A stretch of DNA of 64,000 nt. Origin: Rhabditoides inermis (lineage: Eukaryota; Nematoda; Chromadorea; Rhabditida; Rhabditidae). The number at the start of each line of letters is the position of its first letter. Within the stretch, counting starts at the first letter, position 1. The notes beneath the pieces are model-generated. The model was not told the DNA's origin, did no database searches, and was given only the letters and a program-made list of their open reading frames with translations. Shown here piece by piece: positions 14,311 through 25,714 of this stretch. A program made the translations under genes and the position numbers. The stretch lies in NCBI GenBank assembly GCA_963966185.1, contig CAWZYM010000258.1, positions 635,001 through 699,000 of the forward strand, given 5' to 3'.

Positions 14311-14819
14311 ATTTTTTCTCAAAATTCTCATGCTCGTGCAACATTTGATAAAACTAAACAGTGAACAAACCTTTAATGAACTATGAACTTCATAGAAAAC
14401 TGTTCGCAAGTATCACAATAACTGACTTTATGAGCAAAACAATCGGCTTCCAAAACAAATCGCGTCTAAGATTGTGTAAAATTTTTTAGAAATAACTGAA
14501 CAGTTGACAGTAATGTGATTGACAGCTTATCTGAGCCAAAACAATCGAAAGGAAAAAAGGGAAACTTCTGCTCTTTGCGGATTCGAAAACTCTTCCAATC
14601 TGTAGGTCAGCAGGCAAAAGTGCTTTTCGATTGACGAGAATGTGATAGTGAAGAAGTGGTTTTGCTCAGCTTCAACACTGCCTGAAAAACAATTCAGTAT
14701 GACAACGTTTTTTTCACGCTCCGTAACCGTAACAATAAAAAGTTTAAAAAAAACAGTGGTAGAGAAGTTTTGATTTTGAAAATAGAAAAAAAAAACAGAA
14801 ATTTTCTTTTTATGCCTTA

Positions 14820-17800
14820 TCAGGTGCTCACCACTCTTTTTTCAGTTTGCACGATGCAACTCGCCGACGTTGTTAAGCAAGTTGTCCTGCCAGTAGGATC
14901 TAAGCGCGGCAGACTTCTCATCTTCTGAAAATAAAACTGTTTTTTTTCTGAAATGTCTTCGAACAGATTCACCGAAAATGTTCTATATGGGTTGTGTTTT
15001 ATCTTGAAAACCCCCAAAAATAAATACAACAATTTATTGTTTTCAGTGATAAACAATCAAGTTTTTTTTTTAAAGTAGACTCATATTGCTCACCTTGTGC
15101 ACCTTGTCACGCCGGAACAATTTCATGAACTCTCGATTGATTGGTCTGAAATATTTGCTCAACTCAATTATCTGGAAATGTACAATTCCCATGTGTCTGC
15201 AAAATCACTTTTTTCTACAGCGTTCACAACTTTACCTGGACAAGAAAAGATAGGCGAGTGCTTTGGAGTTGTGAACCACAGGATCCAAATAAGAAATCCA
15301 GTATAACATTTCTGCGATCTTGGGAAAACTGAAAATCAAGTTCCATACTTTGATTTGTCTTCAAAGAGTAAAAAGTTTTGCTGTTTTCGCTGTTTTTACA
15401 GCGTCTCAATTAATGCGTCAGCGATTGAAAAGCGCGGAAAAGCAGGTGTTCATAATCAATTCATGTTTTTCCTGATAATGTTTCTTTTCTATTGAGCCTG
15501 CTTTAAAGGAACAGTGGCGACTTGTTTTTGACTCGGAGTATTATTAAAACTTATAGTAACTTAACACATTTGCAATTTTTGCGAAAGAACGACGATTCTG
15601 CGTTACTTTCGAATCTGCCACTGTCAAGAATGCAGACGAAAATTTGAATTACCCGCCAACGCTTCAATACTGCACGTTGGGATCGGAGACATAAGCGCAA
15701 ATGAACGACGCCCTTTCATTTGCTTAATGGCTCAGTGCATGTGCGCTGCGTTGTGGCCCTCGAGCTTTGCGGGTTCGATTCCGGACAATGCCAAATGTTT
15801 GGCTCGTGTGAAAATGAGGAGTTCAGGCAGGTTGTGACAGTCGCCACAGTTCTTTTAATGCAATCTTCTGAAGTCCTCAAAACAGTTTTCAGTGAATGTG
15901 TGTTCTACAACTTTGTTGTTGGTGCCATGCATGTCGTAACGTTTTTTTCCACAACAAAAAACTATGAGCGCTGAGAGCTCAGTTCGCACAAGAGTACTGT
16001 GAAAAGAGAGGTTAGTAGTAGTACCTTGTCTATAACTAGCGATCAGCGATTGTTTTCGTAAAATTTATGCAGTGTACATTAGATTTTCATAGAGAGACAG
16101 AACACGCCAATAAAAATGTTTTGAACGAACTACTCACATAATCTGGCAGTAGAAGCAAACGACAGTGAACAAAACGATGAATCCAAGAACAATGAAGTTG
16201 AGGCGCACCCGGATTCTGTTGTTGCTACCATTGAATGCGCTACCCTGAAATTTATGATGAATGTCTATTTTTAGTCCCGAACTCTGTTTCATTAGTGTGT
16301 AGTGTTTAACTATTTCGTGAGATTGCGCATTGAAAAAAAAAGAAAAATCAAAATTAAATTGATGCGCCTGCACTCGAACAGAACATTACCGCGCATTAGC
16401 GTCGATTGCAGCGAAAGCAATTAGGTTGAGTTTCAATAAGCAAAGGCCTGCCTGCATGTTTGAACTGAGCCGGTGCAGTTTGACGATGATCGCCACGTCG
16501 ATAGAAACGATAATGAGAAGACAAACTGCCTGAAAGTGTTTAGTAACACTTTGTTAGTAGCATTCTATCACGTTACTTCTCTGAGGAAAACAAAGATCAT
16601 GTGTGAATGACATTGAAAAAGGTTGTCTGAACTTCTATTTCGAATCTATTAACCTTTGACATTTTTGAGAATGTGATGTATAGGAGAAAAGGAAATAGTA
16701 TTAGTATTATAGAAAACGAAATAGTTAAGTGCACGAAATAAGCTACGCGTAAATTCTTATTAGAAGAAACTAGAAAAACATAAGCAAAAGTGAACCATGA
16801 CAATCATCGTGCAAAACAGGCAATTAGGAAATGACACCAGACACCATGACACCAGACACCAGACACCAGACACCACGACACCACGACCCTCTGGTGTCGA
16901 CACCACGACACCATGGTGTCGACACCACGACACCACGACACCACGACACCACTTTACAAAACGAAAAACTCTGCATCTTTTTCAGTTATATAGACGAGAG
17001 GTCGTAGTGCAGTTGTGTTTTGTGAAGTGGTGTCGTGGTGTCATGGTGTCGACACCGTGGTGTCGTGGTGTCGACACCATGGTGTCGACACCGTGGTGTC
17101 GTGGTGTCGACACCATGGTGTCGTGGTGTCGTGGTGTCGTGGTTTCTGGTGTCTGGTGTCGTGGTGTCTGGTGTCATTTCCTAATTACCTGCAAAACAAA
17201 CCTGAGTAATAAGATCAACATGATTCATAATAAGAAGAGGAAGTGGAAGTTCACTGAAAAAGGTAGACATTTAACAAACATACGTTTTCAATGTTTTTTC
17301 TCTCTTTTTTTCTCTTCTGTCTTTCTTCTTTTTTGTTGTTGATCGTTTTCACCTTGACAGGTAGGCTGTAGAAGTGGTCCAGACAAACGTATCATCCATG
17401 AAAAATAGACACCCGTAGAGAACGTACGGTAACGGCATTACTGTAAAACGACAAATAAATTTGTATCAATCAATCAAACACACTTTCTTTTTGATTGTTC
17501 AGTTTATCGCTTGGTTCAAAAACAAGTTTTTTGATGTTGATTACATAGCTACAAAATATTTGTGTAGACTATTTTAATCTTTAAGAAAGTGATGTGTTTC
17601 TTTTATTCAGTTTTCGTAACAGACTGTTTTCAGTCTGAGTGAGTGAGCAACTTCAAAAAACAAGTACAAAGTTTTTTTGCAGTATAGGCTCACGAATGAT
17701 TTCCTGATCAGATGGTTCAGACGCTTATAAACACAACAATCGGTGACTCTTGGTGGAAATCAAGCGCACGCTCGTGCTTATAATCCGGATATTGCTTGTC

Positions 17801-19096
17801 CGGATATTGCCCACACCGGCTTCTCGCGAACACTCATAGAAAAGAGTCATGCGAGCTTTTATAAGCGGAAACCTATGCATGTAACTAATAAACTTTAGTT
17901 CTTTGCCTTTGATCACACAGCCAGATGTCTGTGTTCTCTCAAAAATGTATGTATAAGGTAATATAATCAGTTTGATAAAACGTTTTGTCGGTAAGGACAT
18001 TGTGAATGGTGGCGCACGACGCCAGTGTTACCGATTAATGTTTGTGTGGCAAAAAAAAAACTCACGTAGAGCCAGAAAGTGCGCAGCGACGCATGAGTAA
18101 ATTCCTACACGAAGGGGAATTTTGGGAAACGCATGCGGAAGAAAAACTGCATTGGCATGAACCAGAGAGATTATCTAAAACGAATGGATGAACAATGAAT
18201 TGTAAATAATAGTTCGATTGAAAGACTGTAAATAATAGGTTCGATTAAAAGTACTTTAGTTGCATGATGATATCGAAATAAGTAACTCAATCAAAAAATT
18301 TGTTTTTGTAACTATTGTGAAATGGTCCTAAAATTATCTTTCTATCGTCAAATCCGTACAAATTTCAAACCACGCGAAAAAAACTGTTTTAGCTCACACT
18401 CAATTCAAATGCAGTAGAACAGTTTTTAAACAGAAAAAAATGATAATGAGAAGACAAACTGAAAAAAATGATTCGACCTTGTTTTGCGGTATGAAAATTA
18501 CGAACGCACGTTGAAAGAAAACAATGAGAAATTACCAAGTAGAGCAGTAGTGCAGAGAACCAGATGTAGTTATACAAATAGGATGCAAAGTAGCCGAGCG
18601 CAGAAGGAAATGCTGAAAAAGAGTGTACCAAAAAATATTGAAAAGAACCTACTGAAATACACGTTTCTAAGAATCCTCGGTGCAAAAACAAACGCAATGC
18701 AGAAAACAACGTCAACTGTTTCAGCGATGAAGAGCCCGACCTGAAAAGTACGGCTTCAGTGTTTCAACAAAAATATTTTAAAAGAAGCCACCTGCAAACA
18801 TTCTTTTTTTTCACTAAGAATACCTCACAAAACGTATCGAACAATGTTACTCAAATACACACATGTACTATATACTAGGTTTTATTAGGTTTTCCACCAT
18901 TTCCAAAGTTCCGTTTGTTTCTCAAAAGGTCTGTTTTTTCAATGCCAATTTGTGTGAAACGTGAAAAGCCTACCATGAGCACAAAAATGACGTTTTCGCG
19001 GAGTGACTTTGTGGAGGCGATCACAACAATCACGGCAACATCCGTCACCAGCAGAATAGAGCAGATGACGAGTTGCGAGATTGTTGCGCAGAACAT
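14820..19096 (-). CDS. Seven-transmembrane chemoreceptor-type GPCR (12-exon model)
   Basis: Exons on minus: 19096-18974, 18740-18653, 18612-18536, 18104-18066, 17703-17694, 17440-17353, 17253-17202, 16529-16452, 16244-16138, 15328-15236, 15196-15094 and 14924-14820. Phases close throughout, giving 320 residues. TM1 is LVICSILLVTDVAVIVVIA, TM3 GYFASYLYNYIWFSALLLYL, TM5 AVCLLIIVSIDVAIIV and TM6 LNFIVLGFIVLFTVVCF. TM7 and tail follow as SYLDPVVHNSKALAYLFLSR then FRPINREFMKLFRRDKV, a typical GPCR post-TM7 helix. The subfamily is unclear; the srg or srx groups are possible. Odd points: exon 5 is a 10 bp microexon chosen to satisfy phase, intron 8 needs a GC donor, and intron 7 carries a foldback transposon. 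The C-terminal half is secure; exons 4-6 are less so. Confidence 0.65.
15725..15795 (+). repeat. tRNA-like SINE head
   Basis: TGGCTCAGTGCATGTGCG (A-box-like) and GCGGGTTCGATTCCGG (B box), tRNA-spaced, inside an intron of the minus-strand receptor gene. No clean acceptor stem. Confidence 0.45.
16819..17189. mobile_element. MULE-like foldback element with 9 bp target-site duplication
   Basis: Termini GGYAATTAGGAAATGACACC are inverted. The element is flanked by a direct repeat TGCAAAACA at 16810-16818 and 17190-17198. Both arms are tandem GTGTCGTG/GACACCAC units, so the 371 bp element folds on itself almost end to end; the centre (about 16955-17030) is unique. A 9 bp duplication fits Mutator-like elements (family knowledge). 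No coding capacity. It sits in intron 7 of the receptor gene, its right duplication ending 3 bp from the splice donor of that intron. Confidence 0.8.
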
Positions 19097-19122
19097 CCAC
19101 AAGCCGGCGCAATACAAGGCAA

Positions 19123-19176
19123 TGCGTGAAAGAGAGAGAGAGAGAAAGCGAGAGAGAGAGAGAGAGAGAGAGAGAA
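19123..19176. repeat. (GA)n microsatellite upstream of the minus-strand receptor gene
   Basis: GA dinucleotide run just 5-prime of the proposed start codon at 19096. Confidence 0.9.
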
Positions 19177-19833
19177 GACTCAATTTGCACAAGCCGCGCT
19201 GTTTTATTGCATCGTGCCTATACAGCTCATTTGCTAAAAGATTGTAGTGTTTCAGCTCGTAATATGATGATTCGTGTACGGTAGAGGCACAACAACAACA
19301 CACCATAATCGTTAGTTTCCGTTGCAGAACTATATGTATGTGCTTTCTCAAATTAACAGTGCACGGGATATCAGGTAGCTATGGGATATCAAAATAGGTA
19401 AGCGTTGTGTAGTAAAACTGTTCACAAACATTGTGCGAGTGTGACTCATTGTTATTAATTGTTTATGTACTCTATTAACAATGCTCGTACTGCTTCACTA
19501 CCTGTTCTCATTTGTTTTCTGTCCCAGCCGGCCGTGTGTCTTTGCCTGTTATTACTCCGACACCTGAACAATGCTGTCCGGCGGAATACCGGACTGGTGT
19601 CAGATTTTGATCATCTGTGTTGTGCCAGTTGTCTTAATCAAAATTGAGAAGAAAGTTCAAGAAAAAAGTTGAAATTTGATTTTGACTAATTGTTACTCCT
19701 TCTTCACGATCATGAAACCACGTAAAAAAGAGTTAGAAATAACTGTTCCCACGTGAAATAAGAACATCTGTCATGTTTTGTTGACGTGTTCAAAACTCCT
19801 TCAGACTGATGCTTTTTTCCCATTTCTTCCCCC

Positions 19834-22013
19834 GTGCTGACCGGTCGCCCTGCAATGTTGCCGCACTGGAATGCCGTGAGTCGACAGGAATCCTTCTCTA
19901 GAACCACGTCACGGAGGAGAAGTATGACACACCATGATGATCGCTCGCGGCCCACCATCCTCATCCTCACGGAGACGTGGAAGAAGGGGGTGTCGCAGGA
20001 GACTTTGAATGGCGGACACGTTCTTCTCAACTCGGGCGGAACTACCAGCAGGAGAGGCACTGGCTTCATCATCAACAAACGGTGGGCAGACGCCATCGAT
20101 CATTTCGCCCCCGTCAACGACCGCTGCGCACGAGTCGACATTCGAAATGGGGATGCCATCATTAGGCTGATCGCCGTCTACATGCCGACTGGTGACAAGT
20201 CATCTGCTGATTATGAAAGAACGCTCAAATCCGCAACGAAAGAGGCGAAGGCGAAGTGCAACGAAGGGAGAAGAAAGAAGTGCACTATCATTGGAGGCGA
20301 CTACAATGCGAAGGTTAGGAAAAAGAACACAGTGCTGAACCGAGCACCATGCGGCTACGGTACGAGGAACGCAAGAGGGACGGAACTGGTAGAATGGGCA
20401 AGCAGCGAGGGATGGATGTTCGCCCACACCTTCAGAAAGAAACGCCCTGGGAAACGGTGGACGTATCGCTCTCCGAATGGTACACTGTCCGTCTACGACA
20501 TGTTCCTTGTCCGATCGCCCCGATTCATCGTCAGCGTAGATGCTATCAACCGATTCAACTTCGACTCTCCTCACCGTCCTGCTCGCATGATTGTGAAGTA
20601 AGCTGCACTCAAAAAGAAAAAGAAGAAGGAAAAGAACACCATTCCCGTGACCAATTGGGCCGGCTACAAAAACATCATAAGCCGCTCCATCGACAACGGT
20701 ACAAGAGGCAGCATAGAAGATCAATACGACCGTCTACGAGAAGTGCTCCAAAGGGCAGCCTCCTCCTCAACATCACAAGTGCCAGCGCCGCAACGACTCA
20801 CTCAGAAGACACTCGACCTCCTCACCCTCCGTCACTCGCTGATGGCTCACACGGATGCTCGATCGAGAATAGAACTTGTCACTGTCAGGAAACTGCTGCG
20901 TCTCTCCCTACAAGACGACTGCAGAGCCCGTCTACTCGAGAAGTACTATCGCACTCTCTCATCTAAAAAGATCTTCAAGACACATTATCTACTCCGCGTC
21001 TATGGAAATTGAAACGAGCTGACGGATCCACCACTAAAAAACCCGTCAAAATTGATCACGTGTACAAAGAATTTTTTCGAGGACCTCTATAAGAAGAAGC
21101 AGCAAGTGATCGAGCAACAGCGGCCGCCTCCACATCCTCTCCTACCCATTCTACGGAGTGAAGTGCTACACCATCTTGCACAAATGAAGACGAATACGTC
21201 TGGTGGACACGGCCGTCTTTCGAACATGAGGCTGCAGCAGGCTGCCGAATAGATTGCCACTCTGCAATCTCTTCACTGACATTCTCGACGCTGGACGCAT
21301 TCCCGATTCGTTCGCCGACTCGATCACAACACTCGTTCCGAAGAAAAAAGATCTCGAAGACCTAGGCAACTATCGCCCAATCTCTGTCCTTCCGGCTGTC
21401 TACAAACATTCCACGCAGATTCTACGCCGAATAGAAAAACAACTGGAATCGGAGCAGCCAAACACACAGGCCGGCTTCCGGCGCGACTATGGCACGACGG
21501 AGCATATCCACACGCTCAACGAATTGATATACGCAAACAACAACTACCACAGCGACATCGTTCTGGTGTTTGTCGATTTCAAGAAGGCCTACGATTCGAT
21601 CGAATGGGAAGCGATGTGGAATGGATTGAGTTCACACGGAGTAGACAGTCGATATGTGAATCTCTTGAAAAGCGTTTATGGAAGTGCGACATCGTCCATC
21701 AAAGTCAACAACACCCTGGTTGCAGTGGATATAAAACGTGGCGCTCGTCAAGGATGCGTACTATCTCCTGCCATCTTCAACTGCGTACTCGAGCAAATAT
21801 TCCGCCAACTACCGTGGGAAGACAAAGGAGTGAAAGTGAACGGGGAGTACATCTCTCACCTTTCATATGCGGACGACATCGCCATTATAGCAAGAAGCAG
21901 CAAGGCCGCTCAGGAGATGATCGATCAACTCAGCGAGGCCAGCAAGAAGGTCGGCCTGGAGATCTCGTCTAAGAAGGTCGGCCTGGAGATCTCGTCTAAG
22001 AAGGTCGGCCTGT
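19834..22013 (+). mobile_element. LINE (non-LTR retrotransposon) copy, decayed
   Basis: Two domains of a non-LTR element are readable. An apurinic-type endonuclease (19834-20601) has LTETW, RLIAVYMPTGD, GGDYNAKV and VYDMFLV; the usual SDH motif reads SPH. A reverse transcriptase follows (about 21290-22000) with NYRPISVLPAVYK, QAGFRRDYGT, VFVDFKKAYDS, GARQGCVLSP and the catalytic YADD. The linker at 20647-21012 is open in another frame. Stops at about 20601, 21012 and 21252 plus frame changes make it non-functional. The RT breaks off in a threefold 27 bp repeat (about 21940-22013), exactly where an unrelated inverted LINE fragment starts. Clade looks RTE-like; an alignment would decide. Confidence 0.85.
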
Positions 22014-22029
22014 GTGCGGATCCGTCCGA

Positions 22030-22757
22030 GACTTTTCTCCGTGTACGCCCAGGTCTCGGTGGCGTAGCAGAGAGCAGGCAGAACCGAGGCATTGAAGAGG
22101 TTAGCCTTCAGGTCCTGATCTTTCAGAGTAGTGAGCGTCTCCTTTATGCTGCAGAAAGCAGCCCAGCCAGCGCGTGTCCTTCTGCTTATCTCCCTCCGAG
22201 CGTGTTGGTGCCGTTGATGAGCCTGCCGAGATAGACATAGCTCTCCACAGACTCCACCAGCTCGCCGTCCATCCTTATCACTCCGTCCGGTGTGAACTGA
22301 GTGCGGATGAACTGGGTCTTTCGGCGGTTGATGCGCAGTCCGGCCTCCTTACTCGCGTCGTTCAGCTCGTTCAGCATCTGTTCAGCCTCCGACGTCGACT
22401 CAGCGAATAAGACGATGTCGTCGGCAAACCTCAGGTGGAAGAGTCGGCGGCCGTCGATGTACAGCGGGTGGCGGGTGTCGTTGTCAGGGACTCCTCTTGT
22501 GGACCAATAGGCAGTGGCGAACATAGAGCGGAAGACGACCTCGAGTGAGGCGGTGAAGAGCAACGGTGAGACGGGGTCGCCTTGCTTCACTCCTTCACTT
22601 CCAGAAATCTGTAGGACTCTCGACAGAGGCAAACTTTTTATCAAAGACATTCTTCTTCTCGTTGGCTGTCTCTTTAGCAAGCTCCTTTCGAGCATCTCTG
22701 AACGCAGCTTTTGCCTCGCTGTCTCACTTTCCTTCCTTACATTCACTTTGAGATTTG
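22030..22757 (-). mobile_element. Second LINE fragment (RTE-like reverse transcriptase), inverted
   Basis: Minus strand encodes GVKQGDPVSPLLFTASLE, then LRFADDIVLFAES and RMDGELVESVESYVYLGRLI, the RT palm with catalytic FADD and the following thumb region of a different LINE lineage. Upstream it joins directly to an Ala/Lys-rich linker (KAAFRDARKELAKE), so the RT fingers are deleted. It abuts the other LINE on one side and the large inverted repeat on the other. Confidence 0.8.
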
Positions 22758-22765
22758 TATATGAC

Positions 22766-23618
22766 CACAACGGTGTAATCAATGACTCTTGACGGCAATG
22801 AATGAAATATGAATGAGTTTATTACGTTATTATTACAAGAGTAAATGACAGATTCGTGGGCATTTACTGCTCCCTGGAACCACTTCCGCGACGCATAGGC
22901 CTCATAGGCCTCATCTGCAATGAGACCGTTTGATGATAAGTTCAATATAATCTAGAATGAGATCAACGTTTTTTTATAAAGTTCGTACTAATTGATGGCC
23001 CGCCAAAACTCTTTTTTCACACAAGCAATTTTTCATTCCCTCTTTCATTTTTTTTTCATTTTGACCGTTTTCAGGCGTTCGACAATAGACTAGTCGACTT
23101 AATACTTAATACCAACCATTTAGAAACTTCCACCTAGTGTTGGAAGAATCGAGAAATCGTCATTTTGCATTTTGGACGCCCAAAATGAATAAAATCACAA
23201 AATGAACAAGTATTAGGTTAATACGATTTTAACAATGATCAAAGAATTAAAAAAAATCGCCGTTGTTTTATTTGACTACAGGTTAATCACGTACCCTACG
23301 GGTGCCACCGCCGCCGCCGCCGCCGCCAGTGCAGGCGAGAGCAGAGACGAAGAGAGCATAGAGAACCAGGACGGAGAAGGAGAGGGTGAAGCGCATGCTG
23401 TGAAAGACAGGAGTCGAAAACCGACACATCTCAGCCGTCTTTTATAGCTCCCTGACAGATGATCGGAAAGACGAGAGACATGACACATGATTGATGAGGT
23501 GCAGCTTCTCTCGCTCGTGTGATCGCTTATTAATGTTCTAGCCTACCGCATACAAGTCCATTGACAATCCGCGCATCACGTTATGATATGAAAACACTAC
23601 AAAAACAAGATCACACAT
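22766..23618. repeat. Left arm of an 850 bp inverted repeat
   Basis: Reverse complement of 24441-25291 along most of its length, with scattered differences, and separated by an 822 bp spacer rich in G and GA runs. It carries one peptide gene copy on the minus strand. Confidence 0.85.
22864..23396 (-). CDS. Small secreted Gly/Arg-rich peptide, left copy (2 exons)
   Basis: Exon 1 is 23396-23295 and exon 2 is 22914-22864, joined by a GT-AG intron in phase 0. The 50-residue product has a hydrophobic signal peptide (MRFTLSFSVLVLYALFVSAL), a cut likely before CTG, eight glycines, then TRR followed by a repeat of MRP and a basic MRRGSGSREQ tail. A TATA box (TATAAAAG on minus, about 23439-23446) lies about 45 bp upstream of the start and is kept in both copies. 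No family is recognised; a cationic neuropeptide-like or antimicrobial-like secreted peptide is only a guess. If intron retention occurs, the reading ends at VRD just after exon 1. Confidence 0.6.
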
Positions 23619-24321
23619 CAACACAAGGACATGTGTTTCGCTTCTGTTCATCAATAAAAATAAAAAAAAACTGGTGTTTTTGTTACTCACTTATTGTTTT
23701 TTCGTTCTGTTGTGCGTTGTGGAATGAACAGAACATTTGGGAAGAAATCATTATCACTTTTGTTTGAAATCTCTACTTTGAATTAAAAATGGAAAATTCG
23801 AAAAATTATTAGAACGTGAAATTCGTGTAAATTCGTGGCGCAGTAGATAGTGGCCACCACTTTGATTGTATAATAGTTCTGACGTATCTTGTATGTTACG
23901 AACTACTATCAAGTTTTCAAGTTATTGGGTTCTGAAGTACCCGCGATAGCTTTACTTACTGATTCGACAATCTGTATATTAGCTGTCACCAACAGTCGAA
24001 CAGTTTTTGAATGTTTTGAAGCACTTTCTGTTTTGAAGCACTTTTCGAGAACTGACGCTTTTTTGATTTCAGCGAATCTCATTATTTAAAAGTTAGATAC
24101 GCTACTTTCTCGATAACGTTGAAATAGGACACAATGTTTTTTTCACTTTTCCAGAGAGTTTCAGCGTTGTAGACTGTTTTGCTGGTGTGAGCATCTAAAA
24201 TACTCATTCTCATCCGTTCATATTCCGTTTCTTGGCTTTTTAGGGGGGGGGGGGGAATAAAAAAGAGAGTGAGAGAGCGCGCGCGAGAAAGAGAGCGAGG
24301 GAAAGAGAGAATGAGAATGAG

Positions 24322-24356
<35 letters not shown>

Positions 24357-24440
24357 AAATGTTGCTCGAGCCTGAGGTGTAGCCACGACCAACCGATTTC
24401 ACTTTATCATGATAGGCAGTCATGTGTGATCAGTGCGGTC
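23619..24440. other. Spacer between the inverted arms
   Basis: AT-rich sequence with a poly-G run and a GA-rich microsatellite (about 24240-24355). It contains the shared upstream region of the two divergent peptide genes. No gene seen. Confidence 0.6.
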
Positions 24441-25291
24441 ATGTGTGATCTTGTTTTTGTAGTGTTTTCATATCATAACGTGATGCGCGGATTGTCAATG
24501 GACTTGTATGCGGTAGGCTAGAACATTAATAAGCGATCACACGGGCGAGAGAAGCTGCACCTGGCACCTCATCAATCATGTGTCATGTCTCTCGTCTTTC
24601 CGATCATCTGTCAGGGAGCTATAAAAGACAGCGCGGCGGCGGCTGAGATGTGTCCGTTTTCGACTCCTGTCTCTCACAGCATGCGCTTCACCCTCTCCTT
24701 CTCCGTCCTGGTTCTCTATGCTCTCTTCGTCTCTGCTCTCGCCTGCACTGGCGGCGGCGGCGGCGGCGGTGGCACCCGTAGAGTACGTGATTAATCTGTA
24801 GTCAAATATAACAACGGCGATTTGTTTAAATCTTTGATCAATGTTAAAGTCGTATTAACCTAATACTTGTTCATTTCGTCATGTTATTCATTTCGGGCGT
24901 CCAAAAGGACGATTTCTCGATTCTTCCAACACTAGGTGGCAACAAATTTTTAAATGGAAAGTTGGTATTAAGTCGACTAGTCTATTGTCTAACGCCTGAA
25001 AACGGTCAAATTTGGGAATGAAAAAATTGCTTGTGTTAAAAAAAGAGTTTTGGCGGGTCATCAATTAGTACGAACTTTATGAAAAAAACGTTGATCTCAT
25101 TCCAGAATATATTGAACTTATCATCAAACTGTCTCATTGCAGATGAGGCCTATGAGGCCTATGCGTCGCGGAAGTGGTTCCAGGGAGCAGTAAATGCCCA
25201 CGAATCTGTCATTTACTCTTGTAATAATAACGTAATAAACTCATTCATATTTCATTCATTGCCGTCAAGAGTCATTGATTACACCGTTGTG
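24441..25291. repeat. Right arm of the 850 bp inverted repeat
   Basis: Mirror of 22766-23618. The arms end abruptly at ACACCGTTGTG on the outer side and GATCACACAT on the inner side. It carries the second peptide gene copy on plus. Confidence 0.85.
24681..25193 (+). CDS. Small secreted Gly/Arg-rich peptide, right copy (2 exons)
   Basis: Exon 1 is 24681-24782 and exon 2 is 25143-25193. The reading is the same 50 residues as the mirror copy: signal peptide, Gly8 run, TRR, MRPMRPMRRGSGSREQ, stop. The donor AGA/GTACGTGA and acceptor TTGCAG/ATGAGG are both good. TATAAAAG lies at 24620-24627, well placed for a core promoter. The two copies point away from each other, head to head, with about 1.3 kb between starts. 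Conservation of frame, splice sites and TATA box in both arms supports a real gene, though a very recent duplication would also preserve them. Confidence 0.6.
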
Positions 25292-25359
25292 CAAACCTGA
25301 AAGTGAATGTTCATTTCAAGCTACATAACTACGATTTTTCGTAATTTTTCAGTCTAGGG

Positions 25360-25605
25360 GGTAACAAACTTTTTTTAGTGAAAAACTGATTACACACCAA
25401 GTAACCTATCGCCTAACGCCTTGGATCATTGTTTGCATCACCTAACAGTATTATTGCAGGCCAGGGGCCTATGATGCGGGGCCTATGAGGCCAATGATGC
25501 GTCGCAGTTCCAACGAGCTGTCATCGCCCAAAACCTCATTTACTCTTGCTATAATCACGCAATAAACTCATTTATACTTATAAATTACACCGTTGTGGTC
25601 ATACA
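25360..25605 (+). pseudogene. Decayed tandem copy of peptide exon 2 and flanks
   Basis: Repeats the order seen at 24960-25291: a TCGCCTAACGCCT block, a TTATTGCAG acceptor, a degenerate exon with two CCTATGAGG-like units and ATGCGTCGCAG, then CAATAAACTCATTTATA and TTACACCGTTGTG. Frame after the acceptor runs into TGA, and no exon 1 precedes it. Confidence 0.55.
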
Positions 25606-25714
25606 TGGATATGGAAACGAATGCTCATAAACAATAATCATCTTAAAAGCTATAACACATTGAGATGCTTGACAGATATGCAGAAAACCAAATTAATCAC
25701 AAAAGTGTTTCGAG

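Noticed and set aside
16797..17342. 181-codon open frame
   Set aside because: It is the foldback minisatellite read through; repeated units translate to low-complexity Asp/Thr/Pro and Val/Cys/Arg.
20349..20966. 205-codon plus frame inside the LINE
   Set aside because: Overlaps the endonuclease in another frame and has no domain; a shadow.
22301..22792. Plus-strand frames over the inverted LINE
   Set aside because: Antisense to the RT fragment with FADD motif; no independent evidence.
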